64,000 nt of DNA. Source: Caryophanales bacterium (lineage in GTDB: Bacteria; Bacillota; Bacilli; CAJFEE01). Below the pieces are notes generated by a model. It saw only the letters and a list, made by a program, of their open reading frames with translations, made no database searches and was not told where the DNA came from. The translations under genes were made by a program, and so were the position numbers. Of this stretch, positions 7,625 through 18,103 are shown one piece after another. Position 1 is the stretch's first letter. Each line of letters starts with the position of its first letter. Location of the stretch: positions 434,001 to 498,000 of the forward strand of contig JAQSYP010000001.1 in assembly GCA_029256085.1 (NCBI GenBank). Reading direction: 5' to 3'.

Positions 7625-8494
7625 ATGACAGTTGTTCTTTCTGGAAAAGACGTTGCAAGTAAAATTCGTTCAGAATTAAAGCAACATATAGAGGAATTTG
7701 TTAAAGAAAATAAGTTTGCACCTGGGTTAGCAGTTATTCTAATTGGTAATGATCCAGCAAGTTCATCATATGTCCGTGGAAAAACAAGGGCATGTGAAGA
7801 AGTAGGCATCTATTCAAGGCTCATAAACCTTGAAGTAACTGTTAGTGAAGAAGAACTTCTTAAACATATTTCTGATTTGAATAGTGATACGGATATACAT
7901 GGTATTTTAGTACAGTTACCATTACCAAGTCACATTAATGAGAAGAACATAATCATGGCTATTGATCCATATAAAGATGTTGATGGTTTTCATCCTATTA
8001 ATATTGGTAAAATGATGTTAGGGGAAGAGTGCTTTTTACCATGTACTCCATTTGGTATTATCAAGATGTTAGAGTACGCTAATATTGATATGAATGGAAA
8101 ACACGCTGTAGTTATCGGAAGAAGTAATATTGTCGGTAAGCCTATAGGACAACTTTTATTAAATAAAAATGCTACAGTTACATATTGTCATTCTCGTACA
8201 GTAAATATAAAAGAGATAACAAAGCTCGCGGATATACTTATTGTTGCAGTCGGCAAGGAACACTTTGTTGATGAAACGTTTGTAAAAGAAGGAGCAGTAG
8301 TTATTGATGTCGGTGTAAATAGAAACAGTGAAGGAAGGCTTGTTGGCGATGTAGATTTCAATGCTATAAAACCAAAAGTTGATCTTATCACTCCTGTTCC
8401 TGGTGGAGTAGGGCCAATGACTATTACAATGTTACTTAACAATACTTTACAAGCGGCAAGAAATCATAATAAATATGCTGCAATAAAAAACTAA
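7625..8494 (+). CDS. folD: Bifunctional methylenetetrahydrofolate dehydrogenase/cyclohydrolase
   Basis: FolD interconverts 5,10-methylene-THF and 10-formyl-THF using NADP. The 289-residue protein has the substrate-site motif SYVRGKTRACEEVGI (the Lys is catalytic in the family), the GILVQLPLP loop, the DVDGFHP stretch, and the Rossmann motif VVIGRSNIVGKPIGQLLL, then PVPGGVGPMTITML near the C-terminus. Length is standard. It follows nusB by 18 bases. Confidence 0.97.
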   Translation: MTVVLSGKDVASKIRSELKQHIEEFVKENKFAPGLAVILIGNDPASSSYVRGKTRACEEVGIYSRLINLEVTVSEEELLKHISDLNSDTDIHGILVQLPLPSHINEKNIIMAIDPYKDVDGFHPINIGKMMLGEECFLPCTPFGIIKMLEYANIDMNGKHAVVIGRSNIVGKPIGQLLLNKNATVTYCHSRTVNIKEITKLADILIVAVGKEHFVDETFVKEGAVVIDVGVNRNSEGRLVGDVDFNAIKPKVDLITPVPGGVGPMTITMLLNNTLQAARNHNKYAAIKN

Positions 8495-8530
8495 TATCTT
8501 CACTACCTCTATTACATTGGGGGCTATAAT

Positions 8531-9880
8531 ATGGAAGAAAAGTACATATCAATAGGTTCTTTAACTAAATATATTAAAAAAAAGTTTGATATTGATCCAT
8601 ATCTACAGAAAATATGGGTAAAAGGTGAAATATCAAATATTACCATTCACCGAAGTGGGCATTTATACTTCACTTTAAAAGATGAACAAGCCCGTATAGC
8701 TGCTGTTATGTTTAATAGTAGTTATAAAAATATTGACTTTAAACCTGAAGAAGGTATGAAAGTTCTAATTGAAGGTTCAATTGCAATTTTTGAAAAAACC
8801 GGATCTTATCAACTATATGTTAAATCGATGGATCAAGACGGTAAAGGAAATCTATTTCTTGAGTTTCAAAAAATTAAGGACAAGCTTGAAAAAGAAGGCT
8901 TGTTTGATTTACATAAAAAGAAGGCAATTCCCAAATTTCCAAGAAACATTGGTGTAATTACTTCACCTACTGGAGCAGCCATACAAGATATAATTACTAC
9001 TATAAAAAGGCGCTATCCGATTGCAAACATTACTATATTTCCTGCAATTGTCCAAGGTGAGAATGCTACTAAATCAATCGTTAAAGCTTTAAAAAATGCA
9101 GATGCCAGATCGGACATAGATGTCATTATTCTTGGAAGAGGTGGTGGCTCAATTGAAGAACTTTGGGCTTTTAATGAGGAAAATGTTGCCCGAGCAATTT
9201 ATATATGCCAAATACCAATAATTAGCGCTGTTGGGCATGAAACAGATTTTACAATAGCCGATTTTGTTGCAGATTTTAGAGCACCTACACCTACTGGAGC
9301 AGCAGAAATTGCAACACCAAATATAAATGACATTATTTCATTTTTACATAATTCGGATTTACGATTGAAACATGCAATTACTAGATATATTAAGATAAAT
9401 AAAGAAAAATTAGAAAGAATTAGAAACTCTTATATTTTTCAAAATCCTCAAAGGCTTTATGAACAGAAAATCTTAAGTTTAGATATTCTTAATGACAAGC
9501 TTACAGACCGTTTTAATCTAATTGTTGAACGTAAAAATAATGAATATACAAAAATTTTACAAGGGTTGAAGAAGCAAAGGCTCATTGAGTTATTAAGTTC
9601 TGAAAAAAGTAAACATCAAACACTAATTGAAAGACAAAATAGAGCAATTGATAAGGTTGTTAAAATAAAAAGTTTAAGCTTTCAAAACTTGATAGGTAAG
9701 TTAGATGCACTTAGTCCAATTAAAGTAATGGAACGTGGATACGGTATTATCGCAAGTGAAAATGGCGACGTAATTACTTCAACAAACAAAATACAAATTG
9801 GTGAATCAATAAATTTGACGATGCATGACGGTAGTATTGATTGCACAGTAAATAATATTCTTAAAAAAGGGGAGCAATAA
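8531..9880 (+). CDS. xseA: Exodeoxyribonuclease VII large subunit
   Basis: XseA is the catalytic subunit of exonuclease VII, which degrades single-stranded DNA in both directions. The 449-residue protein has the N-terminal OB fold (YISIGSLTKYIKKKFDIDPYLQKIWVKGEISN), the catalytic region (GVITSPTGAAIQDIITTIKRRYP; DVIILGRGGGSIEELWAFNEE; SAVGHETDFTIADFVAD) and a C-terminal coiled-coil region that binds XseB. Its stop is followed after one base by the TTG start of xseB. Confidence 0.96.
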   Translation: MEEKYISIGSLTKYIKKKFDIDPYLQKIWVKGEISNITIHRSGHLYFTLKDEQARIAAVMFNSSYKNIDFKPEEGMKVLIEGSIAIFEKTGSYQLYVKSMDQDGKGNLFLEFQKIKDKLEKEGLFDLHKKKAIPKFPRNIGVITSPTGAAIQDIITTIKRRYPIANITIFPAIVQGENATKSIVKALKNADARSDIDVIILGRGGGSIEELWAFNEENVARAIYICQIPIISAVGHETDFTIADFVADFRAPTPTGAAEIATPNINDIISFLHNSDLRLKHAITRYIKINKEKLERIRNSYIFQNPQRLYEQKILSLDILNDKLTDRFNLIVERKNNEYTKILQGLKKQRLIELLSSEKSKHQTLIERQNRAIDKVVKIKSLSFQNLIGKLDALSPIKVMERGYGIIASENGDVITSTNKIQIGESINLTMHDGSIDCTVNNILKKGEQ

Positions 9881-9881
9881 T

Positions 9882-10112
9882 TTGACTAAAGATAAAATAA
9901 CCTTTGAACAATCTTTATTAAACTTAGAAAGCATAGTTCAAAAGCTTGAAAAAGGTGAAGTACCCTTAGAAGAAGCAATTGAATACTACAAGGAAGGTTT
10001 AAAATATTCTAAACTATGTCATGATAAGTTGAAACAAGCTGAGAAACAAATAGTTCAGTTTGTTAATGATGAAGGCCAGTTAGAGCCCTTCAATGCATCA
10101 GAGGGGGAATAA
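9882..10112 (+). CDS. xseB: Exodeoxyribonuclease VII small subunit
   Basis: The 76-residue protein shows the XseB pattern FEQSLLNLESIVQKLEKGEVPLEEAIEYYKEG, two helices that wrap the coiled coil of XseA. Initiation is at TTG 9882, with AAAAAAGGGGAG supplied by the end of xseA, so expression is coupled. The acidic tail (DEGQLEPFNASEGE) is typical. Confidence 0.95.
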   Translation: MTKDKITFEQSLLNLESIVQKLEKGEVPLEEAIEYYKEGLKYSKLCHDKLKQAEKQIVQFVNDEGQLEPFNASEGE

Positions 10113-10115
10113 ATA

Positions 10116-10997
10116 TTGAGTAATTTTGAGAATTTCTTTAATTCAAATAAAAAAGCTTTAGACGATCATATGTTATCATTAGTTAATAAGCTTAATTGTC
10201 CGGAACAATTAAAAGAATCTATTCAATATTCTTTAAGTGCAGGTGGTAAAAGGATTAGACCAATTCTTACAATGGCAACTTTAGATGCCCTTAGAAAAAA
10301 CACTTCACTTGGCCTTGATATTGGTTCAGCAATTGAAATGATACATACATATTCTTTAATCCATGATGATTTACCAAGTATGGATAATGATGACTATAGA
10401 AGAGGCAAGTTAACAAACCATAAAGTCTACGGTGAAGATATGGCAATACTTGCAGGTGATTCACTTCTAACTTATGCGTTTGAGCTAGTTGCAAACTCAC
10501 CACAATACTCGAGTGAAATAAAAGTAAAGTTAATTTCTGAATTAGCTAAAGCTGCAGGTCCTGAAGGGATGGTAGCAGGACAAGTTTTAGATATGCAAGG
10601 AGAAGGTAAAAATTTATCACTTAATGATTTAGAACATATACATATTAACAAAACGGGTAAAATGCTTATGATTTCAGTAATCTCGGCGGGTATTATAGCA
10701 GGAAGTAGTGAGATTGAAATTGAGCGACTAAGAAAGTTTGCCCTTTTAATAGGATTAGCATTTCAAATCCAAGATGATATCTTGGACTATGTAGGTGACG
10801 AAGCCAAAATAGGTAAAAGAGTTGGAAGTGACTTAGAAAATAATAAAAGCACTTACGTATCAATATTCTCACTAGAAAAGGCTAAGGAACTCCTAAATAA
10901 GACGTATGAGGAAGCTATTGAGCAATTAAAAGAGTTAAATCTAGAATCAAGCTACCTTGTAAATTTATGTGAGCTCATAGTAAATAGAGATTATTAA
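10116..10997 (+). CDS. ispA: Farnesyl diphosphate synthase (polyprenyl synthetase family)
   Basis: The enzyme condenses IPP with DMAPP and GPP to make farnesyl diphosphate. The 293 residues contain GGKRIRP, the first aspartate-rich motif DDLPSMDND and the second DDILDYVGDEAKIGKRVGSD. The two residues between the first-motif aspartates and the preceding aromatics fit a short-chain (C15) synthase. Initiation is at TTG 10116 after GAGGGGG, three bases after the xseB stop. It precedes dxs in the same direction, consistent with MEP pathway linkage. Confidence 0.94.
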   Translation: MSNFENFFNSNKKALDDHMLSLVNKLNCPEQLKESIQYSLSAGGKRIRPILTMATLDALRKNTSLGLDIGSAIEMIHTYSLIHDDLPSMDNDDYRRGKLTNHKVYGEDMAILAGDSLLTYAFELVANSPQYSSEIKVKLISELAKAAGPEGMVAGQVLDMQGEGKNLSLNDLEHIHINKTGKMLMISVISAGIIAGSSEIEIERLRKFALLIGLAFQIQDDILDYVGDEAKIGKRVGSDLENNKSTYVSIFSLEKAKELLNKTYEEAIEQLKELNLESSYLVNLCELIVNRDY

Positions 10998-11156
10998 AGA
11001 ACAATGACTTGAGATAAAGTAAAATTTGCTATAAGATTAAATATTGGATAATATTGTATAAAATCACTATATTTCCTTATCCAAAAATTAAAACGGAATT
11101 AATTGGTAATAATAAACAATTAGAGTAACGATTTTCACTGAAAGTGAGTGTTTCAA

Positions 11157-13046
11157 TTGGATTTAACAACAATTGGAGATCCTAGATTTCTAAAAAAATT
11201 AACAAACGAAGAATTAGAGGTACTAGCTAAAGAAATACGTGCCTTTTTAATAAATAAAGTTTCCAAAACGGGTGGTCATATTGCGCCAAACCTTGGTGTT
11301 GTAGAATTAACTATTGCTCTACATAAGGTATTTGACTCTCCACAAGATAAGTTTATTTGGGATGTAGGTCATCAGGCATACGTTCATAAAATACTTACTG
11401 GTAGAGCAAGTCAATTTGATACGCTGAGACAGTATAAAGGGTTAAGTGGCTTCCCAAAAATGGGCGAAAGTGAACATGACGTTTGGGAAACAGGTCATAG
11501 CTCGACTTCTCTTTCTGCTGCAATGGGAATGGCCAGTGCAAGAGACATAAAAGGATCGAAAGAATTTATCGTCCCGATAATTGGTGACGGAGCACTTACT
11601 GGCGGAATGGCATTAGAAGCATTAAACCATATTGGACACGCAAAAACAGAGATGATTGTTATCCTTAATGATAATGAAATGTCTATAGCACCAAATGTTG
11701 GTGCTGTTAATAATATACTCGGAAAATTAAGAACTAATAGTGAATATAGATGGGTAAAAGATGAGCTTGACTATCTACTTAAGAGAATTCCTGCAGTAGG
11801 TGGTAAACTTGCTTTAACTGCTGAAAGAATTAAGGATAGTTTAAAATACTTATTTTTAAATGGGGTATTTTTTGAAGAACTTGGATTTACGTATTTTGGA
11901 CCGGTAGATGGTCATAATTATACAGATCTATTTGAAACACTTGAATACGCTAAAAAATCAAAGGGACCTGTTTTGGTTCATGTTATTACCAAAAAAGGTA
12001 AAGGCTTTAAACCAGCTGAAGAAGATGCAATTGGAACTTGGCATGGTACTGGGCCATATAAGACCGAGTGCGGAACTTTTGTTAAGGAAAAGGCATCTGG
12101 ACCTGCTTGGAGTTCACTTATAAGTGAAACAGTTAGAAAAATTGCCCATGAAGATTCGCGAGTATGTGCTATAACACCAGCGATGTCTGTTGGTTCTAAG
12201 CTTGAATCATTTGCAAAGGATTTTCCAAAAAGATTTTTTGACGTAGGTATTGCTGAGGAGCATGCAGCTACAATGGCAGCAGGGCTTGCTACCCAAGGAT
12301 TAAAACCATTTTTAGCTATATACTCTACTTTTTTACAAAGAGCATACGATCAAGTTCTTCATGATATCGCGAGACAAAATTTAAATGTGTTCATTGGAAT
12401 AGATAGGGCTGGTCTCGTAGGTGCAGATGGTGAAACTCATCAAGGAATATACGATATATCATTTTTAAGACACATACCTAATTTAGTAATAATGATGCCT
12501 AAAGATGAAAACGAAGGCCAACACATGGTTTATACTGCAATAAAGTATGATGATGGTCCAATCGCCTTAAGATTCCCTAGAGGTAACGGTATTGGGGTAC
12601 CTCTTGATAAAGAATATAAAGAGATACCTATCGGAACCTGGGAAGTTATTCGTGAAGGTAAAGATGGAGTTATACTTACTTTTGGGCCAACAATCCAAAT
12701 GGCGCTAGATGCAGCAGAAATTCTAAAAGATAAAGGATTAGAAATTCGAGTTGTTAATGCTCGCTTCATAAAGCCATTAGATTATTTTATGTTAAGTTCA
12801 ATAATGGATGATAACTTACCTATCTTAACTATTGAAGAAGGAATTCTTCAAGGTGGGTTTGGTAGTTTCATTCTAGAATTTGCTTGTGATAATAGGTATG
12901 ATGCTTCAAATATTGACCGATTAGGTATTCCTGATAGATTTATTGAACATGGTGATGTTGATTCGTTACTAGATGAAATCGGATTAACTACTGAACAAGC
13001 TGTTATTAAAATGGAATCATTAATAAATAAAGTGAAAAAGGTTTAA
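11157..13046 (+). CDS. dxs: 1-deoxy-D-xylulose-5-phosphate synthase
   Basis: Dxs condenses pyruvate and glyceraldehyde-3-phosphate with thiamine diphosphate, the first step of the MEP isoprenoid pathway. The 629-residue protein has the N-terminal TPP domain ([33 protein letters not shown]; the GDG...N motif [18 protein letters not shown] ... [10 protein letters not shown]), the central pyrimidine domain ([15 protein letters not shown]) and the C-terminal domain. TTG 11157 gives the usual N-terminus [15 protein letters not shown]; the GTG nine bases upstream lies in the ribosome site AAAGTGAG. tlyA follows after one base. Confidence 0.96.
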   Translation: MDLTTIGDPRFLKKLTNEELEVLAKEIRAFLINKVSKTGGHIAPNLGVVELTIALHKVFDSPQDKFIWDVGHQAYVHKILTGRASQFDTLRQYKGLSGFPKMGESEHDVWETGHSSTSLSAAMGMASARDIKGSKEFIVPIIGDGALTGGMALEALNHIGHAKTEMIVILNDNEMSIAPNVGAVNNILGKLRTNSEYRWVKDELDYLLKRIPAVGGKLALTAERIKDSLKYLFLNGVFFEELGFTYFGPVDGHNYTDLFETLEYAKKSKGPVLVHVITKKGKGFKPAEEDAIGTWHGTGPYKTECGTFVKEKASGPAWSSLISETVRKIAHEDSRVCAITPAMSVGSKLESFAKDFPKRFFDVGIAEEHAATMAAGLATQGLKPFLAIYSTFLQRAYDQVLHDIARQNLNVFIGIDRAGLVGADGETHQGIYDISFLRHIPNLVIMMPKDENEGQHMVYTAIKYDDGPIALRFPRGNGIGVPLDKEYKEIPIGTWEVIREGKDGVILTFGPTIQMALDAAEILKDKGLEIRVVNARFIKPLDYFMLSSIMDDNLPILTIEEGILQGGFGSFILEFACDNRYDASNIDRLGIPDRFIEHGDVDSLLDEIGLTTEQAVIKMESLINKVKKV

Positions 13047-13047
13047 T

Positions 13048-13866
13048 ATGTCGAAGGTTAAAGAACGCGTAGATATTTTACTAGTAGACAGAGGCCTATG
13101 TGAATCAAGAGAAAAAGCTAAGAGATCTATTATGGCTGGTTTAGTATACTCTGACACAGTAAGAATTGATAAGCCTGGAGAGAAACTTCCAATAGATGCA
13201 AATCTCGAAGTTAAGGGTAAGGAATGTCCCTATGTTGGAAGAGGCGGATATAAACTTGAAAAAGCACTTAGCTATTTTAATATAACCGTTAGAGATAAGA
13301 TAGTAGCAGACATTGGATCATCTACAGGTGGATTTACTGATTGTGCTTTACAAAATGGAGCAGCAAAGAGCTATGCAATTGACGTTGGCTATAACCAACT
13401 TGCATGGAAATTAAGAAATGATCCTAGGGTAGTTGTAATGGAAAGGACAAATTTCCGCCACGCAACTATTGATATGTTTAATCAAGGGCAACCTGATTTT
13501 GCTTGTATTGATGTGTCCTTTATTTCATTAAGATTAATATTACCTGCATTAAAGGATATAATAGCGTCAAACGGTCAAGTAGTGGCACTCGTTAAACCAC
13601 AATTCGAGGCAGGTAAAGAATTAGTCGGGAATAAAGGTATCGTTCGAGATAAAAAGGTCCATAAACTTGTACTAGATGACATTATTGATTTTTCATTAAA
13701 GACAGGCTTCACTGTTATAGACTTAACGTATAGTCCAATCACCGGTGGAGATGGAAATATCGAATTTCTTTTATATTTAAAGTGGTTACCAGCAGAAAAA
13801 AATGTCTTTGATTTCTCATTAATAGATAGAACAATCGAAGAAGCACATAATAACCTTAAAGGGTAG
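13048..13866 (+). CDS. yqxC: TlyA family rRNA 2'-O-methyltransferase / putative hemolysin (YqxC)
   Basis: The 272-residue protein combines an N-terminal S4 RNA-binding domain (ERVDILLVDRGLCESREKAKRSIMAGLVY) with an FtsJ-like Rossmann methyltransferase domain carrying the SAM motif DIGSSTGGFTDCALQNGA and the conserved GRGGYKLEKAL. Mycobacterial TlyA methylates 16S and 23S rRNA; the Bacillus member is usually called a putative rRNA methyltransferase, and its targets are not shown by sequence. It lies between dxs and ahrC as in B. subtilis. Confidence 0.93.
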   Translation: MSKVKERVDILLVDRGLCESREKAKRSIMAGLVYSDTVRIDKPGEKLPIDANLEVKGKECPYVGRGGYKLEKALSYFNITVRDKIVADIGSSTGGFTDCALQNGAAKSYAIDVGYNQLAWKLRNDPRVVVMERTNFRHATIDMFNQGQPDFACIDVSFISLRLILPALKDIIASNGQVVALVKPQFEAGKELVGNKGIVRDKKVHKLVLDDIIDFSLKTGFTVIDLTYSPITGGDGNIEFLLYLKWLPAEKNVFDFSLIDRTIEEAHNNLKG

Positions 13867-13888
13867 CATGAAAATGTTACTCTTTTTA
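13858..13888 (+). terminator. Intrinsic terminator overlapping the yqxC stop
   Basis: AAAGGGTAGCAT and ATGTTACTCTTT pair (with G-U pairs) around a four-base loop and are followed by a T-rich run. The left arm includes the stop codon region. Confidence 0.65.
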
Positions 13889-14004
13889 TTTTTCAAAAGT
13901 CGAATATTTTTAATAATTATTATAATAAAAGGGTTTCAAAGTTTTACATTAGCTAGTATATTTATTAGTATATATGTATACATATCAATTTCAGGGGGCC
14001 AATT

Positions 14005-14454
14005 ATGAGCAAGATACAACGACATATGAAAATAAAGGAGATTATAACTACATATGAAGTTGAAACACAAGATGATTTAGTTGATTTACTATGTAGTTCT
14101 GGTTATAACGTTACCCAAGCAACTGTTTCGAGAGATATTAAAGAACTACAATTAGTTAAAGTTCCTTTAACAGATGGGAAATACAAATATAGTTTACCAG
14201 TAGATCATCGCTATAACCCTAATGACAAGTTAAAAAGACTAATGCTTGATGCTTTTATAAAATTAGATTTTGCTGCCCATTTTATAATTTTAAAAGCGAT
14301 GCCTGGAAATGCAAATGCATTTGGGGTATTAATAGATCATTTAGAGTGGACAGAAATATTAGGCACTATTTGTGGTGATGATACTTGCCTAATAATTTGT
14401 CGATCTGAAAGTGACACGAAAAATGTTGCAGACCGCCTTTTATCTTTACTGTAA
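14005..14454 (+). CDS. ahrC: Arginine repressor/activator AhrC (ArgR family)
   Basis: AhrC represses arginine biosynthesis genes and activates catabolic genes with arginine as corepressor. The 149 residues show an N-terminal winged helix ([42 protein letters not shown]) and a C-terminal hexamerisation/arginine-binding domain with [17 protein letters not shown] and [15 protein letters not shown] (the GT-GDDT arginine site). AGGGGGCC precedes the ATG. Upstream, TATGTATACATA (about 13972-13983) is a perfect 12-bp palindrome that could overlap the promoter; it is not a clear ARG box. Confidence 0.96.
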   Translation: MSKIQRHMKIKEIITTYEVETQDDLVDLLCSSGYNVTQATVSRDIKELQLVKVPLTDGKYKYSLPVDHRYNPNDKLKRLMLDAFIKLDFAAHFIILKAMPGNANAFGVLIDHLEWTEILGTICGDDTCLIICRSESDTKNVADRLLSLL

Positions 14455-14473
14455 TTAGGAAGGAGATAACATT

Positions 14474-16192
14474 TTGTTAGCTCATTTATCTATAAGGAAT
14501 TTTGTTATAATTGAAGAATTAAATTTTGATTTTAATGATGGATTAACAGTTTTAACAGGAGAGACTGGAGCAGGTAAATCAATAATTATTGATGCAATAA
14601 GTCTTCTTGTAGGTAGTAGAGCTTCAAGTGAATTTGTTAGAACTGGTTCAGATAAAGCAATAATTGAGGGAATATTTTTCTTAAGTGGACAAGCAAGAAA
14701 TGTTATTGACCTATTAGATGAACATGATATTAAAGTTGAAGAAGACACAATAATACTTAGACGTGAAATACTAATTAACGGGAAAAGCATTTGTAGAATA
14801 AATGGTAAACTTGTAACCCTATCGTTTCTAAGGCAAGTTGGTAATTTTCTTTTAGACATGCATGGACAGCATGATACTCAAATGTTACTCGAGGGATCAA
14901 ATTATTTATCTCTAATTGACTCACTTGGTAATATTGATTTAACAAATTATAAAAAATTATTTTCAGAATTTAAAATGAAATATAAGCAGTTAAAAGATCT
15001 AGAAATAAATGATAAAGAAATATCACATAGAATTGATTTACTTCAATTTCAAGTTCAGGAAATAGCTGAAGCCAGCCTAGTAATAGGCGAAGAGGAAGAC
15101 CTAACTGAACAAAAAAATTATTATAATAATTTTGAGAAGATCAATAAATTTTTAAGTGAGGCTGAACATTCTTTAAAGAAAGAAAACGGTGCACTTGAAT
15201 GCTTAGTAAATGCACAGTCTGCTCTAGAAAGTGCAACAAAATACGATTCGAATTTAGCTAATAATTTAGAGACATTTAATAATAGCTATTATATTATCGA
15301 GGAAATCACAACTTCAATATCAAAGCATTTAAGCAGCTTAGAGCTTGATACAAACAAACTCAATGAAATTGAAGAAAGATTAAATATAATATTTAAGCTT
15401 AAAAGAAAGTATGGTAATACAATTGCTGATGTACTTTCCTTTTATAGTAAAATTAGTGAAGAGTTAGAAAGCCTACAGAACCGCGAAGTGTACTATGATA
15501 AATTGGTAAATGAAATTTTACTATTAGAAAAGAATCTAAACGTAGAGGCAATGAGGATATCTGAGCTAAGAAGGAAAAATGCTGAAGTCATTGTGAGTAA
15601 AATTCATGATGAACTTAAAGAACTATATATGGAAAAAGCAACTTTTGAGATAAATGTCCTAACAGATGCAAAAGAGTATAAAATTGGAGATAATAATATA
15701 AAAACTTTCCACTATTATGAAACTGGCGTAGATACGATTGAATTTCTTATAAGCACAAATCCAGGGGAGCAAGTGAAACCACTTAATAAAATTGCTTCTG
15801 GAGGAGAACTTTCACGTATTATGTTAGCTTTTAAATCATTATTTACAACACAAATGGGCATCACTTCTATAATATTTGATGAAGTAGATACTGGTGTTAG
15901 TGGCCGTGTTGCACAGGCAATGGCAAATAAGATTTATGCAATATCAAAGTTTTCACAAGTTTTATGTATTACTCATTTAGCTCAAGTAGCAGCAATGGCT
16001 GATAATCATTTATATATCTCTAAGGTTCAAACCGAGGATAAAACGATTACTTCAATTACTAAATTAACAAAAGATGAACGGATTAACGAACTCTCGCGAA
16101 TGATTTCTGGTAATGATATTACACAAGCTACAATAGAGCATGTATCACAAATGATCTTGTCATGTGAACATTATAAGAAAAAAATACATTAA
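14474..16192 (+). CDS. recN: DNA repair protein RecN
   Basis: RecN is an SMC-like ATPase that acts early in double-strand break repair. The 572-residue protein has Walker A GETGAGKSIIIDAI (about residue 31), a central coiled coil (about 150-390), the signature LNKIASGGELSRIMLA and Walker B SIIFDEVDTGVSG. Initiation is at TTG 14474 after AGGAAGGAGATAAC. It follows ahrC by 19 bases, the same order as in B. subtilis. Confidence 0.97.
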   Translation: MLAHLSIRNFVIIEELNFDFNDGLTVLTGETGAGKSIIIDAISLLVGSRASSEFVRTGSDKAIIEGIFFLSGQARNVIDLLDEHDIKVEEDTIILRREILINGKSICRINGKLVTLSFLRQVGNFLLDMHGQHDTQMLLEGSNYLSLIDSLGNIDLTNYKKLFSEFKMKYKQLKDLEINDKEISHRIDLLQFQVQEIAEASLVIGEEEDLTEQKNYYNNFEKINKFLSEAEHSLKKENGALECLVNAQSALESATKYDSNLANNLETFNNSYYIIEEITTSISKHLSSLELDTNKLNEIEERLNIIFKLKRKYGNTIADVLSFYSKISEELESLQNREVYYDKLVNEILLLEKNLNVEAMRISELRRKNAEVIVSKIHDELKELYMEKATFEINVLTDAKEYKIGDNNIKTFHYYETGVDTIEFLISTNPGEQVKPLNKIASGGELSRIMLAFKSLFTTQMGITSIIFDEVDTGVSGRVAQAMANKIYAISKFSQVLCITHLAQVAAMADNHLYISKVQTEDKTITSITKLTKDERINELSRMISGNDITQATIEHVSQMILSCEHYKKKIH

Positions 16193-16202
16193 AAAAATTT
16201 GT

Positions 16203-16236
16203 AAAGCTATCCAAAAAAGGATAGCTTTTTATTTTA
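16203..16236 (+). terminator. Intrinsic terminator of recN
   Basis: AAAGCTATCC and GGATAGCTTT form a perfect 10-bp stem around A6, followed by TTTTATTTT. Confidence 0.85.
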
Positions 16237-16326
16237 TTAGTTGTCATATTTCTAATGTTTTTAAGGGATTATATAACTATACTACAAATAAAAAGAGTGG
16301 GTTAGGAGCGAGGAGAGTGTAAAAAG

Positions 16327-17595
16327 ATGAAAGTAATTTCAATTAAACAATTTGTTGGTGTAATTCTCCTTGTTACTATATTAATGTTATGTAGTAGTGT
16401 AGGTACCTTCAAACATAATCCTGACTTTATAGGAGATAAGTCAAACAGTAATAACTCATTAGTTAGTGCAATACCAGTAAGCAATAATCTTTACATAAGT
16501 AATGGTAAAGATGAGTCAGTTCAGGCAACTAACGGTTCGAAAGATTCACAACTCTTATTAAAAATTGCGGGCGTTCCAGTAAAGAAAGGTAGTATAAAGG
16601 TACTTAATAATTTTAAAGTAATTCCTGGTGGGCAATCAATAGGTATTAAGATGAACTCTAAAGGATTACTAATTGTTGGTTTTCACGAAATTGTGACACA
16701 ATCAGGTAAAATATCTCCTGGTGAGAAGGCCGGATTGAAAAAGGGTGACATTATTACTCATATTAATAACTCAAAAGTTGAAAATATGGAGGACTTAACA
16801 CCCTTTATAGTTAGTGCAGGAAATGACGGAAAACCACTTAACTTAAATCTCATTAGAGATGGTAAGAAAATAACGAGTAGGCTAATACCAGTAAAAGATT
16901 CAAATGAAGATAGCTATCGCATCGGATTGTATATTAGGGATCGGGCTGCGGGGATTGGTACATTAACTTTTATACATCCTGAATCGATGAAATATGGCGC
17001 TTTAGGTCATGTGATTTCAGATATGGATACTAGGAAACCAATCGTAGTTGAAGACGGTTTTATTGTTAGATCATCGGTTACCTCGATAAATAAAGGATTA
17101 AATGGTAATCCTGGTGAAAAATTAGCAAGATTTTCAAATGAAACAAACGCTCTAGGAAATGTTGAAATAAATAGTCCATTTGGGGTGTTCGGTTCATTGT
17201 CTGACAGTTTTGATAGAAATGAATATAACAAAGCAATACCAATTACGTTATCACATCAAGTAAAGGTAGGAAAAGCAAAGATTCTTACAGTAGTTGATGA
17301 TGAAAAAATTGAGGAATTTGATGTTGAGATCATAAGTACTGTTCCTCAAAAATTCCCTGCAACAAAAGGTATAGTTCTGAAAATAACAGACCCAAGGCTT
17401 CTAAAGAAAACTGGGGGTATAATCCAAGGGATGAGTGGCAGTCCAATTATTCAGAACGGCAAACTAATTGGAGCAGTAACACACGTTTTTGTTAATGATC
17501 CTACATCAGGTTACGGTGTTCATATAGAATGGATGCTAAACGAGGCAGGAATAAATATATATGATTCAAAAGGTGTACAAGAGAAAGCTAGCTAA
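16327..17595 (+). CDS. spoIVB: SpoIVB serine peptidase
   Basis: SpoIVB is secreted from the forespore into the intermembrane space, where it cleaves SpoIVFA and so triggers pro-sigma K processing. The 422-residue protein has an N-terminal membrane segment, a PDZ domain ([26 protein letters not shown], about 130-160) and a C-terminal S55 peptidase domain with [26 protein letters not shown] (catalytic His) and [11 protein letters not shown] (catalytic Ser near residue 372). Length matches B. subtilis (about 425). It stands between recN and spo0A as expected. Confidence 0.96.
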   Translation: MKVISIKQFVGVILLVTILMLCSSVGTFKHNPDFIGDKSNSNNSLVSAIPVSNNLYISNGKDESVQATNGSKDSQLLLKIAGVPVKKGSIKVLNNFKVIPGGQSIGIKMNSKGLLIVGFHEIVTQSGKISPGEKAGLKKGDIITHINNSKVENMEDLTPFIVSAGNDGKPLNLNLIRDGKKITSRLIPVKDSNEDSYRIGLYIRDRAAGIGTLTFIHPESMKYGALGHVISDMDTRKPIVVEDGFIVRSSVTSINKGLNGNPGEKLARFSNETNALGNVEINSPFGVFGSLSDSFDRNEYNKAIPITLSHQVKVGKAKILTVVDDEKIEEFDVEIISTVPQKFPATKGIVLKITDPRLLKKTGGIIQGMSGSPIIQNGKLIGAVTHVFVNDPTSGYGVHIEWMLNEAGINIYDSKGVQEKAS

Positions 17596-17612
17596 AAGCT
17601 TTCTCTTTTTTT
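17581..17612 (+). terminator. Intrinsic terminator overlapping the spoIVB stop
   Basis: GAGAAAGCT and AGCTTTCTC form a perfect 9-bp stem whose loop contains the TAA stop codon of spoIVB, followed by seven T. The left arm is coding. Confidence 0.85.
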
Positions 17613-17630
17613 GCTAGATGAAACACATTT

Positions 17631-17770
17631 TTGTTGATTTGTGCTTTCGACGCTCGCTTTCCGCGGGCACGGCCTCAACTAATTTTTGCAAGTAACCTTG
17701 CAAAAATGGATTTTCGGCTCGTGCTGTTCCCGCTGGAGTCGATCACCTTCGCTAAAATCAACCAAGATAT
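17631..17770 (+). repeat. Interspersed quasi-palindromic repeat, family 1, copy 2
   Basis: Same core as at 4.3 kb, with apical hairpin ATTTTTGCAAG / CTTGCAAAAAT. Outer arms are TTGTTGATTT on the left and AAATCAACCAA on the right, inverted copies with one extra base. It fills the gap between spoIVB and the spo0A regulatory region. Bases 17800-17869 beyond it hold a further fragment with CGTGCCCGG. Confidence 0.85.
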
Positions 17771-17869
17771 AGAAAAAATTTTTCAGTCCATTTATACTTT
17801 AATTTTTAGACAAACAAAACAGAGTATCCGAAAAGTTTTCAGTAGTAGCGTGCCCGGCTTCCATGACTG

Positions 17870-17888
17870 TTTTTTTTTTTTTTTTTTT
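17870..17888. repeat. 19-base poly-T tract upstream of spo0A
   Basis: Nineteen consecutive T residues lie about 215 bases before the spo0A start and just before the first 0A-box-like site. Runs of this length are prone to length change and to sequencing error. Confidence 0.9.
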
Positions 17889-17901
17889 GAAAAAAATAAA
17901 T

Positions 17902-18066
17902 TTCGACATTTATGATGCGTATTTTGCGTTATAATGATTAAGATGGCACTTCTTGGAAATTACAATATGATCCGTGTCGAATTTTGTAAACATAATGAGA
18001 TTTTTGTTTAATTTATTATGAGGAAAATTTGGTACAATAAAAGGGATTATTAAAGGCATTGTCGAA
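17902..18066 (+). promoter_or_regulatory. spo0A regulatory region with three 0A-box-like sites
   Basis: Three TGTCGAA cores are present: 17902-17908 (reverse strand), 17975-17981 and 18059-18066 (TTGTCGAA). The known Spo0A box is TTTTGTCRAA, so these are good candidate autoregulatory sites, as in B. subtilis spo0A. A TATAAT at 17930-17935 could be a vegetative -10 without a clear -35. AGGAAAATT at 18021-18029 resembles a sigma H -35 element. Confidence 0.6.
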
Positions 18067-18103
18067 AAATTTATAGAGACAAAATGCTAGGGGAGGACTT
18101 AAA

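Noticed and set aside
17631-17915. 94-codon plus-strand frame across the repeat upstream of spo0A
   Set aside because: It is translated repeat plus the T19 tract (a run of phenylalanines) and has no ribosome site.
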